Assembly: GCF_014197055.1 (NCBI RefSeq)
Contig: NZ_JACIEW010000013.1
Span: 1 to 48,822, forward strand
Reading direction: 5' to 3'
From: Devosia subaequoris
Lineage (GTDB): Bacteria > Pseudomonadota > Alphaproteobacteria > Rhizobiales > Devosiaceae
DNA: 48,822 nt
Positions 17,671 to 25,894 of this stretch are shown one piece after another (positions within the stretch are counted from its first letter, which is position 1; every line of letters starts with the position of its first letter). A program made the translations under genes and the position numbers. The notes under the pieces were generated by a model that was given only the letters and a program-made list of their open reading frames with translations, did no database searches and was not told where the DNA came from.

Positions 17671-18881
17671 CTCGGCCTTGGCACGTCGCGGTAAAGTTGC
17701 TGCAGTTTGCTCAGGAAGGCCGGCTCGAGCTTTCTGGCTGTCCCCGCGACGGGGTCTGCGCCGGCTCGCATCGTGTCGGTCGCATCGCGGGAAAAGCCGG
17801 TGACGAAGTCGATGCGCTGCTGCCGCCGCGCCGCGAATTGGGCCGGCACGTCCTGCAGCGCGCCGCCGCCGGCCAAAGCATGGCGAATTTCGTCCAAGAG
17901 TACGCAGGCATCTTCGATCGACTGGGTTGCGCCCTGTCCCAGGGTTGGGAGCATGGGATGGGCGGCGTCTCCGGCGAGGACGACACGCGATGCGCCGACA
18001 AGCCGGGTTGCGCGTTCCTGCAGCCGCGCCCAATGCAGCCGGCCGCCGCTGCCGAGTATGGCGTCAAGGAGAAAGCGAACGGCGGGAGAGACCTGTCCCG
18101 ATGGCGGTATGAACAGCGCGCTGATGGCCAAGGGGTCCTTCATGGCGTCGGTAAGGGTTCCGTCTCCCGGCAGTGGAAAGGCGCCGGCGCAGTAGACGCG
18201 GTCGCCGGGAATGCGGAAGGCCAGGAGGCGGTTGGGTCCGTTGAACCATTGGCCGTAGTCGTCGATGGGGCAGTCGGCCGGGGCCGGGCAGAGAAGGCGC
18301 AGCAGCGCGACATCGGTGTATTCGGTCGTGTCCGATGCCAAGAGGCTTTCGCGCACCACCGAGTAACGGCCATCGGCGGCGATCAGCAGGTCGAGGTCGT
18401 CGATGCGGTGCGTTTCGCCGCTGTCCACGCGCAGGTCGATGAAGGGACTGTCGCCGTCCTGACCCGCAGCGATGACGTCGGTGCCATAGCGGATGGCGGC
18501 GCCGGCCGAGGCACGAAGGCGCGTGTTGAGCGCGGCCCAGCCGATGCGGAGGCCGGGATTGTCCGCGAGCTGATCGAGTTCGAACCGGGCAAGGGGCGTG
18601 CTATCGGTAAGCGCCACGGTCCATTCAAACCATGGCAGGGAAGCGGCAACCAGGCTTTCCGCCACTTCAGGCAGAAAGTGGCGCAGCGCCTTGACCCCGT
18701 TCGGACCGATATTGAGCCCGGTGCCGACATCGATCTGCATGTCCTGGGCGCTGCGCTCGCAGCAGATCACCTCGACATCGTCTCGTCCCGCGAGGCCGGC
18801 GGCCACGAGGCTGCCGACGACGCCGCCACCCACCACGCCGATTCGAACGCGGCGCGACAATTCAGTTGGTCTCGCGGTCAA
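17667..18881 (-). CDS. FAD-dependent aromatic/heterocycle monooxygenase (group A)
   Basis: A 404-aa single-component flavin hydroxylase. The FAD dinucleotide motif GGGVVG is at residues 18-23, the DG motif in LLIAADGRYSVVRE near 165, and the second FAD motif GDAAHPMLP in the last third, followed by GQGATQSIEDA. The family includes salicylate, 6-hydroxynicotinate and urate (HpxO) hydroxylases, which use NAD(P)H and O2. It overlaps the ring-opening amidohydrolase gene by 20 bases, so the two steps are probably consecutive: hydroxylation of a heterocycle to an imide or oxo form that the amidohydrolase opens. The substrate is inference. Confidence 0.92.
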   Translation of the reverse strand: MTARPTELSRRVRIGVVGGGVVGSLVAAGLAGRDDVEVICCERSAQDMQIDVGTGLNIGPNGVKALRHFLPEVAESLVAASLPWFEWTVALTDSTPLARFELDQLADNPGLRIGWAALNTRLRASAGAAIRYGTDVIAAGQDGDSPFIDLRVDSGETHRIDDLDLLIAADGRYSVVRESLLASDTTEYTDVALLRLLCPAPADCPIDDYGQWFNGPNRLLAFRIPGDRVYCAGAFPLPGDGTLTDAMKDPLAISALFIPPSGQVSPAVRFLLDAILGSGGRLHWARLQERATRLVGASRVVLAGDAAHPMLPTLGQGATQSIEDACVLLDEIRHALAGGGALQDVPAQFAARRQQRIDFVTGFSRDATDTMRAGADPVAGTARKLEPAFLSKLQQLYRDVPRPR

Positions 18882-19965
18882 CGATCAGGGCCATGATGCC
18901 CCCGCCGTCCGGACCCTGGTGTTCCGCGCCACCAGAGACGAAGAGGGCGGTGTCGTTGAGTACGCTGGCCACGATGGCCCCGACGGCGCCGCGAATATGG
19001 CGCTGCTGGTCGATATCGCCATCGGTGAGCATGACATGGGACCGCCCGCGAATCTGGCCGTTGCGCGATGCTTCGCACTTGATGAAGCCGGCCCGCAGGC
19101 GTTTTGCCTGGCGTTCGTCGAGCTGGGGGTCCGCCACCATGTCGAGCGCGTCCAGCACGTCATGAATTCCTGAAATATCGAGAGCGTCCTGCATCACCCC
19201 ATGGGCGATGGCGAGCGGGCCGGACCATTTCCGGCTCATGCCGACCACGATCACCTCGTTGCAGCGCACTTCGGTGCCCGCCGAACAACTGCCGACCGAG
19301 GTAAAAAGGGAAGAATCCTTGAGCACGGCCGCTTCCACGGCAGCGTCAGCGGGCATCTCGCCCAGCGCCTTGCCGACGCCGAGGGCGGATGCCGCTCGTC
19401 CCAGGGCCATCAGGCGTCCTGCATTGTCCGAAACCAGCGGGTGCCGCGCGGCGAGAATATCGTCCGTGTCAAAGGCGGGGCCCTTGATCTGCACGAAATG
19501 CACGTCCGACGGGGAGTCTATGCCTGCCGATGCCATGGCCTCTCGTATAGCCGTGGCCGTCGTGTCGATCTGGTGCTGGCGGCCAATATCGCCGGGGTCA
19601 TAATCGGGCGTGAAGGCAACGCCGATGGCCAGGGCCGGCTCTCCTGAGCCGGCTTCGGCGGACTGTGCCGTGAACACGGTATAGTGGGCGGACAGGACGC
19701 CTTCGACGCCCCCGGAAAAGACAAAAGGCACCCGCTTGCGCACTGCCTCGGGCGTCTCGCCCGTGTGGCGAGCGATCAGCAGGGACAGCGACAGTGTGAG
19801 ATAGCCTCGGGTGTAGTCGTTGACGAGGCCGTTGCCATGCGTCTTCCCGATGACCGCGACAATGTCGCCAGCCTCGATGGAGCCCGACGCAAGCGCCTCT
19901 TCAAGCCCCGATACATCGCCCGGATTCGACAAGGCAAAGCGGATTACGTCACAGCGCATATTCAT
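18862..19965 (-). CDS. Ring-opening amidohydrolase (barbiturase / cyanuric acid hydrolase family)
   Basis: A 367-aa enzyme of the small AtzD/TrzD/barbiturase family, which hydrolyses cyclic imides (cyanuric acid to carboxybiuret, barbiturate to ureidomalonate). Its three-domain fold with three Lys-Ser pairs is visible: K41 in VIGKTHGNG with S84 in SGGVEGVLSAH; Lys in FVQIKGPAFD with the Ser of GSCSAGTE; and Lys in FIKCEASRNGQIRG with Ser in SGGAEHQGPDGGG. Length matches the family. The GSCSAGTE block departs from the usual consensus as I remember it, so the substrate could be neither classical one. It is the first gene of the minus-strand arm; a -10/-35 pair and the shared operator lie just upstream. 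Confidence 0.93.
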   Translation of the reverse strand: MNMRCDVIRFALSNPGDVSGLEEALASGSIEAGDIVAVIGKTHGNGLVNDYTRGYLTLSLSLLIARHTGETPEAVRKRVPFVFSGGVEGVLSAHYTVFTAQSAEAGSGEPALAIGVAFTPDYDPGDIGRQHQIDTTATAIREAMASAGIDSPSDVHFVQIKGPAFDTDDILAARHPLVSDNAGRLMALGRAASALGVGKALGEMPADAAVEAAVLKDSSLFTSVGSCSAGTEVRCNEVIVVGMSRKWSGPLAIAHGVMQDALDISGIHDVLDALDMVADPQLDERQAKRLRAGFIKCEASRNGQIRGRSHVMLTDGDIDQQRHIRGAVGAIVASVLNDTALFVSGGAEHQGPDGGGIMALIVDRETN

Positions 19966-19968
19966 GTC

Positions 19969-19994
19969 CTGACCATTGACATCAGAGGTCAGAC
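19969..19994. promoter_or_regulatory. Second candidate operator of the locus GntR regulator
   Basis: CTGACC (19969-19974) and GGTCAG (19987-19992) form an inverted repeat with a 12-bp spacer. The right side lies in AGAGGTCAGAC (19984-19994), identical over 11 bp to 4956-4966 next to the GntR gene. It overlaps the expected transcription start of the minus-strand arm, which fits repression. Confidence 0.65.
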
Positions 19995-19999
19995 GACAT

Positions 20000-20027
20000 G
20001 TTATAGACGAAGAGACGGCACAGGCAA
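20000..20027 (-). promoter_or_regulatory. Candidate sigma-70 promoter for the ring-cleavage arm
   Basis: Read on the minus strand, TTGCCT (20027-20022) and TATAAC (20005-20000) are separated by 16 bp. The candidate operator follows six bases after the -10 box and the amidohydrolase ATG follows at 19965. Confidence 0.45.
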
Positions 20028-20100
20028 GAGCGGCTGTCGGAATTTATGCATTATGCCGTGGCGGACCCTGTCGGGCGCGGGCGGAGGTTCGGAGGATCAG

Positions 20101-21291
20101 ATGACAAGTCAACAGTCCCAGTTCGGCGCGGGTGCCCTGGCCGGGATGCGCGTGCTCGATGTCAGCCAGGTCATGGCGGGACCGTTCTGCTGCATGATGC
20201 TGGGCGACATGGGCGCGGACGTCATCAAGGTGGAGCCGCCGCAGGGTGGCGACCAGACGCGGCGCGCCATGGGCTTCAAGCTCAAGGGCGACGACAGCCT
20301 GGGCTTCCTCAACATGAACCGCAACAAGCGTTCGATCACCATCGATCTCAAGAGCGACGAGGGCCGCGAGATCTTCTACGCGCTGGCGAGAACCGCCGAC
20401 GTCATCGTCGAAAACTACCGGCCGGGCACGATGAAGAAGCTTGGTATCGACTACGACACGATCAGCAAGATCAATCCCGGCATCATTTATGCCAGCATTT
20501 CCGGCTTCGGACAGTCTGGCCCCTGGGCGGACCGGCCGGGCTTCGACCTGATCGCCCAGGCGGCCACCGGCGTGATGAGCATAACCGGCCATCCCGGCGG
20601 GCCGCCGGCAAAATCGGGCGTGCCCGTAACCGATATCGGCTGCTCGCTGTTCGCGCTCTACGCCATCCTCACTGCCTATATCGGCCGGCAGAAGAGCGGG
20701 GAGGGCCAGCACATCGATGCGTCCCTTTACGACGCCGGCATCGCCTTTGCCGTCTGGGACATCTGCGAATACTGGGGTACCGGCAATGTGCCCGAGCGCA
20801 TCGGCACAGCCAATCGCATGGCGGCGCCCTACCAGGCCGTGGAAGCGAGCGACGGCTACTTTGTCTTCGGCGCCAACAATGACCGGCTCTATCGGCGCCT
20901 TTGCGAGGTCATCGGGCGGCCAGACCTGCTCGACAACCCCGATTATGCCACCAATGCCCTGCGCATGGCCAATCGCGAGGCCCTGATCGGCGCACTGGAA
21001 AAGAGTTTTGTCCAGTGGACGCGCGCAGAATGCGTCGACATGCTTCTGGCCGTCGGCATTCCGGCCGGTCCGATCAATGACTATGCCGAAGCGCTGGAAA
21101 ACGAGCATGCCCGCGAACGCGACGTGGTGATGAAGATCGACCACCCGATCGAAGGTGAGGTCAATTCCATCGGCTTTCCGGTGCGGCTCTCGGGAACGCC
21201 ACAGCAGGTTCGCCGGCCTCCGCCGCTTTTGGGCGAGCACACAGCGGAAATCCTGGCTGAGCTTGGCATCAAGCCGGCAGCAGCCCAATGA
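20101..21291 (+). CDS. CaiB/BaiF-type CoA-transferase (class III)
   Basis: A 396-aa class III CoA-transferase, which moves CoA between carboxylic acids through an Asp-anchored thioester. Recognisable blocks are LDVSQVMAGPFCCMMLGDMGADVIKVE near the N-terminus (cited in part), NMNRNKRSITIDLKS, VIVENYRPGTMKKLG, YASISGFGQSGP and GQHIDASLYDAG, which contains the candidate catalytic Asp. GGAGGA lies five bases before the ATG at 20101. First gene of the fourth arm, divergent from the amidohydrolase and behind the shared operator. It could activate a dicarboxylate such as malonate released by ring cleavage; inference. Confidence 0.93.
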   Translation: MTSQQSQFGAGALAGMRVLDVSQVMAGPFCCMMLGDMGADVIKVEPPQGGDQTRRAMGFKLKGDDSLGFLNMNRNKRSITIDLKSDEGREIFYALARTADVIVENYRPGTMKKLGIDYDTISKINPGIIYASISGFGQSGPWADRPGFDLIAQAATGVMSITGHPGGPPAKSGVPVTDIGCSLFALYAILTAYIGRQKSGEGQHIDASLYDAGIAFAVWDICEYWGTGNVPERIGTANRMAAPYQAVEASDGYFVFGANNDRLYRRLCEVIGRPDLLDNPDYATNALRMANREALIGALEKSFVQWTRAECVDMLLAVGIPAGPINDYAEALENEHARERDVVMKIDHPIEGEVNSIGFPVRLSGTPQQVRRPPPLLGEHTAEILAELGIKPAAAQ

Positions 21292-22058
21292 CCGTGTCCG
21301 GCATCGTCGCCACATTGGAGGGGCCGGTCGCCCGCATTCGTATCGACCGCCCCGGGGCTCGCAACGCCCTGACCCTCGCTATGTATGATGGGCTGATCGG
21401 CGCGCTGGAGGCGCTGCGTGGCAACGACGCAGTGCGGTTGCTGGTGCTCGAGGGGGAAGACAAGGCTTTTGCCGCGGGCACGGAAATCTCCGAGTTCACA
21501 GCGTTCAAATCCTGCAGCGACGGCCTGGCCTATGAGACCAGGGTAGAGCAGGTGATCGACACGCTCGAAACACTGCCATTCCCCACTCTGGCCGCAGTCA
21601 AGGGCGTGGCCACGGGCGGCGGGCTCATGCTCGCCGTGTCCTGCGACCTGCAGTTGTTGTCCGCGAGTACCCGTATCGGCGCCCCGATTGCACGCACGGT
21701 CGGCAATTGCCTGTCGTCCCGCAATCTCGCGCGTCTGCAGACCCTGGTCGGGCCCGCTCTGCTCCGGCGCATGCTTTTTGCAGCCGAACTCGTGCCGGCA
21801 TCCGAAATCGTCGGCAGCGCCTTCCCGACCTGGATTGTGGGGGCCGACGCTTTCGAGGCGACGCTGGCCCAAAAGATCGACGCTATCGCATGTGCCGCGC
21901 CTTTGACCCAACGCGCCACCAAGGCCTCGTTGATCCGCATCGCCCGCAACGACTTCAACGACACCGACATTATCGAGCGCACCTATGGTAGTGCCGACTT
22001 TGCCGAGGGCGTCGCTGCCTTTCTTGAACGCCGCAAGCCTGCCTGGCAGAACCGCTAA
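21288..22058 (+). CDS. Enoyl-CoA hydratase/isomerase (crotonase) family protein
   Basis: A 256-aa crotonase-fold protein: RIDRPGARNALTLAMYD near residue 20, FAAGTEISEF (oxyanion-hole region) near 65, and the second oxyanion block VKGVATGGGLMLAVSCDLQL near 105. The usual hydratase Glu pair is not evident (ATGGGLML in place of AxGGGxEL), so it may be an isomerase, hydrolase or decarboxylase rather than a hydratase. Its start overlaps the CoA-transferase stop (ATGA). Malonyl- and methylmalonyl-CoA decarboxylases of the ScpB type belong to this superfamily, which would fit the neighbour; unproven. Confidence 0.88.
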   Translation: MTVSGIVATLEGPVARIRIDRPGARNALTLAMYDGLIGALEALRGNDAVRLLVLEGEDKAFAAGTEISEFTAFKSCSDGLAYETRVEQVIDTLETLPFPTLAAVKGVATGGGLMLAVSCDLQLLSASTRIGAPIARTVGNCLSSRNLARLQTLVGPALLRRMLFAAELVPASEIVGSAFPTWIVGADAFEATLAQKIDAIACAAPLTQRATKASLIRIARNDFNDTDIIERTYGSADFAEGVAAFLERRKPAWQNR

Positions 22059-22866
22059 AGGGGACGCACGCACGGACAATAGCCAGACTATCGCCGAGTC
22101 ATTCTTGAGCGCGCGCCGGGCAGCGCTGTCCCTGGCGGAATTTCCGGGACCGCAGCCGACGACGCTGCAAGCTGCCTATGCGGTGCAGGAGCGCATGCTG
22201 GACGCTCTCGCGGACCGGCCCGTCGCCTGGAAGGTCGGACTGATCGCCGCCGAACAATCCGCAGCCCTTGGAGATAATCGGCTTGTCGGGCCGGTCGCTC
22301 GCCTTATCGAGCAAGGGGCAGGGGGCAGAGGCGTTGCCGTTCCATTGATCGCGGGGGGCTTTGCCGCCGTCGAAGCCGAACTCGCCCTGTTGATCGGGCA
22401 CGATATACCCGCGCGCAGCGAGGTATTCGCCGAAGCGGACCTTGCCGACTACGTGTCCGACATGCGTATCGCTGCCGAAATTGCCGGCAGTCCGCTTGCC
22501 GCCATTGTCGAACTTGGACCCACCGCGGTTGTCTCCGACCACGGCAACAATCTGGCCGTGGTCTTGGGGGGAAGCATTGCCGATTGGCGGGCGCGATCGC
22601 TGCAGAGCCTGGTCTGCACCGTCAGCATCAACAATGCCGTGATCGCCTCCGGCAGTGCCGAACAGGTACCGGGAGGACCTCTCGCCGCCTTGTCCTTCCT
22701 CGTCCAGAACCTGGCGCGGCGTGGCCGAGCGCTGAAAAAGGGCGACTGGGTGAGTACGGGCGCCATGACAGGCGTGCACCCTGTCGCGCCCGGCATGCTC
22801 GCTGAACTCGATTTCGGTTCACACGGTCGCCTGTCCGTGCGTTTTAGTACGCACCGGCAGACATAG
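21985..22866 (+). CDS. 2-keto-4-pentenoate hydratase-like protein (FAH-related)
   Basis: About 265-293 aa, related to MhpD/DmpE hydratases and 4-oxalocrotonate decarboxylases. Visible blocks are VAWKVGLIAAEQ, EAELALLIGHDIPARSE with the metal-ligand EAE, AAIVELGPTAVVSDHGNNLAVVLGG and WVSTGAMTGVHPVAPG. The start is unclear. An AAGGGGA site sits at 22057-22063 right after the crotonase stop, but no ATG, GTG or TTG follows it in frame. The ATG at 21985 and a TTG at 22024 lie inside the crotonase gene, and an ACG at 22072 is well spaced to the site. The coordinates given use the outer ATG. Last gene of the arm. Confidence 0.8.
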   Translation: MVVPTLPRASLPFLNAASLPGRTAKGDARTDNSQTIAESFLSARRAALSLAEFPGPQPTTLQAAYAVQERMLDALADRPVAWKVGLIAAEQSAALGDNRLVGPVARLIEQGAGGRGVAVPLIAGGFAAVEAELALLIGHDIPARSEVFAEADLADYVSDMRIAAEIAGSPLAAIVELGPTAVVSDHGNNLAVVLGGSIADWRARSLQSLVCTVSINNAVIASGSAEQVPGGPLAALSFLVQNLARRGRALKKGDWVSTGAMTGVHPVAPGMLAELDFGSHGRLSVRFSTHRQT

Positions 22867-23185
22867 TAAAAAATTCGCCGGCCAGTAGCGCCCCGGCTGC
22901 GGCCCGTGGTCCCAAAAGCCACTCGGCCTGGAATTTCTCCCAGCCCAATAGATGGTTCAGTAATCTCTCAATGGAATGTCCGCTTAGCCTCGGTTGCTGC
23001 CAGAAGCTGCCAGTCTGCAATCGGCCCCCGAAACGTCATCTGCGAGCCCGGCGGGAAGGGTAGGGAGCTTCCATAGCATGTCCGACCTTAAGCGCTTCGA
23101 TGTGTGGCTTGAAGCTGCCAAAACGGTAGGTCCGCGGATAACCCGCCTGCAGTTTAGAGAAGCTGATTGTGCCTGCCGAGTTAAC
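22867..23185. other. Convergent intergenic region, no gene seen
   Basis: 319 bp between the hydratase-like gene and the convergent aldolase gene. Short GC-rich palindromes occur, but I see no gene, no terminator with a T-run and no repeat of note. It marks the boundary between the two catabolic loci. Confidence 0.5.
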
Positions 23186-23959
23186 CTACTTAAGTCCCCG
23201 AACCGTCTGCAAAGTCTGCTTTGCATTCTCTGCCAACAGCCTCACATCCGTCGCGGCAGTCACAAGATCGAAGCCCCAATCTATCGCTCTTGACGCATAA
23301 GCCGCCGAGCCTGTGTGGAGGCCGCCTTTGATGCCGTGTTTGTGGGCGGTGGTGAGAATTCTCTTTATAGCCTCGACCATCTCGGGCTCTTCGCGGTCAA
23401 AGCCGACGCGGTACCTCCGGCCGGTGAGAGCCAAGGTCAGATCCGAGGGGCCGACATAAATGCCATCGAGGCCTGGGGTCGAGCAGATAGCGTCGAGATT
23501 GTTCATGGCTTCGGCAGTTTCGACCATGGCGAAGCAGATCAGCTCGTCTTCGGCGTTTCCATCATAGCCCGGCCCCAGCGCGATAGCGGCGCGGGTGGGG
23601 CCAAAGCTGCGGATGCCGTTTGGCGCATAACGTGCATATGAGACAAGCGCCTCCGCATCGGCGCGGGTGTTGATCATCGGGCAGATGAGGCCCATGGCCC
23701 CACCGTCGAGAACGCGCGTCACTTCGCTGGGGGACAGGTGAGAAATGCGCGCCATGGGCATGACCCCGCTGGCGCCCATGGCCTGGAACATCTGGATGGC
23801 GGTCGCATAATCGACGACGCCGTGCTGCAGATCGACAGTGAGGCAATCAAAGCCTTGGGCGGCCATGATCTCGGCAGAAAAACTGTTGCCGATGGAGAGC
23901 CAGCCATTGATGGCTCTTTCGCCCCCAGCCCAGAGGGCCCTTACTGCGTTGGTATTCAT
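23186..23959 (-). CDS. HpcH/HpaI-family aldolase
   Basis: A 257-aa class II aldolase-like TIM barrel of the HpcH (4-hydroxy-2-oxoheptanedioate aldolase) family, which makes or cleaves 2-oxo-acid aldols using a divalent metal. Diagnostic segments are FDCLTVDLQHGVVDY (Asp-Leu-Gln-His-Gly), GAMGLICPMINT, CFAMVETAEAM with the metal-binding Glu, and GIYVGPSDLTLAL with the metal-binding Asp. The ATG overlaps the stop of the ThDP enzyme gene (ATGA, 23956-23959), so both act together. With the enolase-type dehydratase of the nearby operon it could cleave a 2-keto-3-deoxy sugar acid. Confidence 0.92.
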   Translation of the reverse strand: MNTNAVRALWAGGERAINGWLSIGNSFSAEIMAAQGFDCLTVDLQHGVVDYATAIQMFQAMGASGVMPMARISHLSPSEVTRVLDGGAMGLICPMINTRADAEALVSYARYAPNGIRSFGPTRAAIALGPGYDGNAEDELICFAMVETAEAMNNLDAICSTPGLDGIYVGPSDLTLALTGRRYRVGFDREEPEMVEAIKRILTTAHKHGIKGGLHTGSAAYASRAIDWGFDLVTAATDVRLLAENAKQTLQTVRGLK

Positions 23960-25656
23960 GGCTTGGCTGCCTTCGCCTTCGCGCGCATGGCGGTGATGGT
24001 GGTGCGGTGAGAGATGGCGTCCTTTTCGGTTATCAACTCTAGGAGGGCGCTGCCGGGCGCGGCAAGCGCGCGCGCGAGGGCAGGGCCGAAATCGGCCGTT
24101 TTCTCAACTCGTTCAGCCATGAGGCCATAGGCCTTGGCGAGGGCGACAAAGTCCGGGTTGACGAGATCGGTCGCGTAGACGCGCTCGGGGAATTCGCGCT
24201 CCTGATGCATGCGGATGGTGCCGAGCATGGAATTGTTGACGACGACGAACAGTATCTTGGCGCCATATTGGGCGGCGGTTGCGAGCTCCTGACTGCTCAT
24301 CTGGAAGCAGCCATCGCCGGCAAAGCAGACAACGGTGCGGTCCGGGTGGACGAGGCTTGCCGCAATTGCGGCCGGCACGCCATAGCCCATGGCGCCCGAG
24401 GTGGGAGCGAGCTGGGTGCGGAAGTTCGAGAACTGCCAGAAGCGGTGGGCCCAGGCCGTGTAATTGCCCGCGCCCGAGCAGACGATGGTATCGGCCGGCA
24501 CTGCATTCCTGATATCGGTTACAATGCGGGCGAGATCCACGGTCGTGTCGCGGTCGGCGACTTCAAGAGTCGCGAGATATTCGGCGCGGCAATCGGCGAC
24601 CCACTGGCTGCGCTTTTCGCTCGTTGCCTTTGGCGTCAGAGCGGCAAGACCCGCCGCGATTGCGGGAGCGCCGGCATTTATGGCAAGGTTGGCCTGATAG
24701 ACGCGGCCAAGTTCCTCCGGATCAGGATAGATGTGAACGAGCGTCGCGCCGCGCTTGGCGGGATCAAGGATCGTGTAGCCGGCCGTGGTCATTTCCCCGA
24801 GGCGGGCGCCCATGACGATCAGGAGATCGGCCTGGCGGACCCGCTCTATGAGCTTTGGTTCGGCGCCGATGGTCAGGTGGCCGACATAGTTGGGGTGGTG
24901 GTTGGAGACGTAATCCTGGCATCGGAGGGAGGCTGCCACGGTAACGCCGAAGCGTTCGGCAAAGCTCGCGACCTGTTCGCCGAGGCCAGGCTGCCAATCG
25001 CCGCCGCCAACGATGAGGAGCGGGCGTTCGGCGGCTTCGACGAGATCGGCAATCATGTCGAGCTGGGCCGCGGTCGGGGCGCCATTAACCGGCTCAGCAC
25101 AAAGACCCGGGTCGATATCATCGGAAACGAGCGTGCTCAGAACATCTTCGGGAAGCGCGAGCACGACGGGGCCGGGGCGGCCGGCCATGGCGGTCTGGAA
25201 GGCGCGGTGCACATATTCAGGAATGCGCGAGGGGTCGTTGATCTCGGCAGCCCACTTAACGAGTGGAGAGAACATAGCGGCGAAGTCGACTTCTTGGAAG
25301 CCTTCGCGGTCCTTCATGGAGGAGTTGACCTGGCCCACGAACATGACGAGCGGGGTCGAATCCTGGAAGGCGGTGTGGACGCCAATTGAAGCATGGGTCG
25401 CGCCCGGACCGCGAGTGACGAAGCAAACGCCGGGGCGGCCGGTCAGCTTGCCGTATGCTTCGGCCATGTTGGAGGCGCCGCTTTCGTGACGGCAGACGAC
25501 GAGATCGATCTGGTCGCTGACATCATGAAGCGCATCGAGTACCGGCAGATAGCTCTCGCCGGGGACGCAGAAGGCGCGGTCCACCCGATTGGCCAGCAGG
25601 CTGGCTACAAGCAGATCCCCACCCCGGCGGGTCATACTGGTGATCTCGACCGACAT
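23956..25656 (-). CDS. Thiamine diphosphate-dependent enzyme, acetolactate synthase-like
   Basis: A 566-aa three-domain ThDP enzyme. The cofactor-activating Glu is in VVCRHESGASNMAEAYG near residue 60, the central domain runs about 190-330, and the ThDP-binding GDG...N motif is CFAGDGCFQMSSQE through VVVNNSMLGTIR. I prefer the ATG at 25656 (MSVEITSMTRR) because AAGGAG is seven bases upstream; the ATG two codons earlier is too close to it. Related proteins include acetolactate synthases, glyoxylate carboligases and oxo-acid decarboxylases. Co-translated with the aldolase, it probably uses the 2-oxo acid or aldehyde that the aldolase releases. Confidence 0.9.
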   Translation of the reverse strand: MSVEITSMTRRGGDLLVASLLANRVDRAFCVPGESYLPVLDALHDVSDQIDLVVCRHESGASNMAEAYGKLTGRPGVCFVTRGPGATHASIGVHTAFQDSTPLVMFVGQVNSSMKDREGFQEVDFAAMFSPLVKWAAEINDPSRIPEYVHRAFQTAMAGRPGPVVLALPEDVLSTLVSDDIDPGLCAEPVNGAPTAAQLDMIADLVEAAERPLLIVGGGDWQPGLGEQVASFAERFGVTVAASLRCQDYVSNHHPNYVGHLTIGAEPKLIERVRQADLLIVMGARLGEMTTAGYTILDPAKRGATLVHIYPDPEELGRVYQANLAINAGAPAIAAGLAALTPKATSEKRSQWVADCRAEYLATLEVADRDTTVDLARIVTDIRNAVPADTIVCSGAGNYTAWAHRFWQFSNFRTQLAPTSGAMGYGVPAAIAASLVHPDRTVVCFAGDGCFQMSSQELATAAQYGAKILFVVVNNSMLGTIRMHQEREFPERVYATDLVNPDFVALAKAYGLMAERVEKTADFGPALARALAAPGSALLELITEKDAISHRTTITAMRAKAKAAKP

Positions 25657-25894
25657 TTTCATTCTCCTTCGTGCGTTCTTGGGGAAAGGCTTTCGCCTAA
25701 ACCGCTACCGAACCCGGTTATTATTCAGCGCTCCGCCCAATCGAAACCAATTCCAACCTGCTTGGTCCAATTTAGCTTTGCCCTTATTTTGGGCGAATAG
25801 TGACTTTGAATATTTCGCTAGTCTGTTATAGATTTGGGTAGTCCGGGTGCCGCCAACCAAAGCGGCCTTACTCGCAACCTAATGGTCGGTTAAC

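Noticed and set aside
16261..18033. Longer amidase reading to 18033
   Set aside because: The extension lies within the monooxygenase gene in another frame; ATG 17670 overlaps the monooxygenase stop and starts the homologous region.
24205..25389. Plus-strand open frame of about 394 codons
   Set aside because: Antisense to the thiamine diphosphate enzyme gene.
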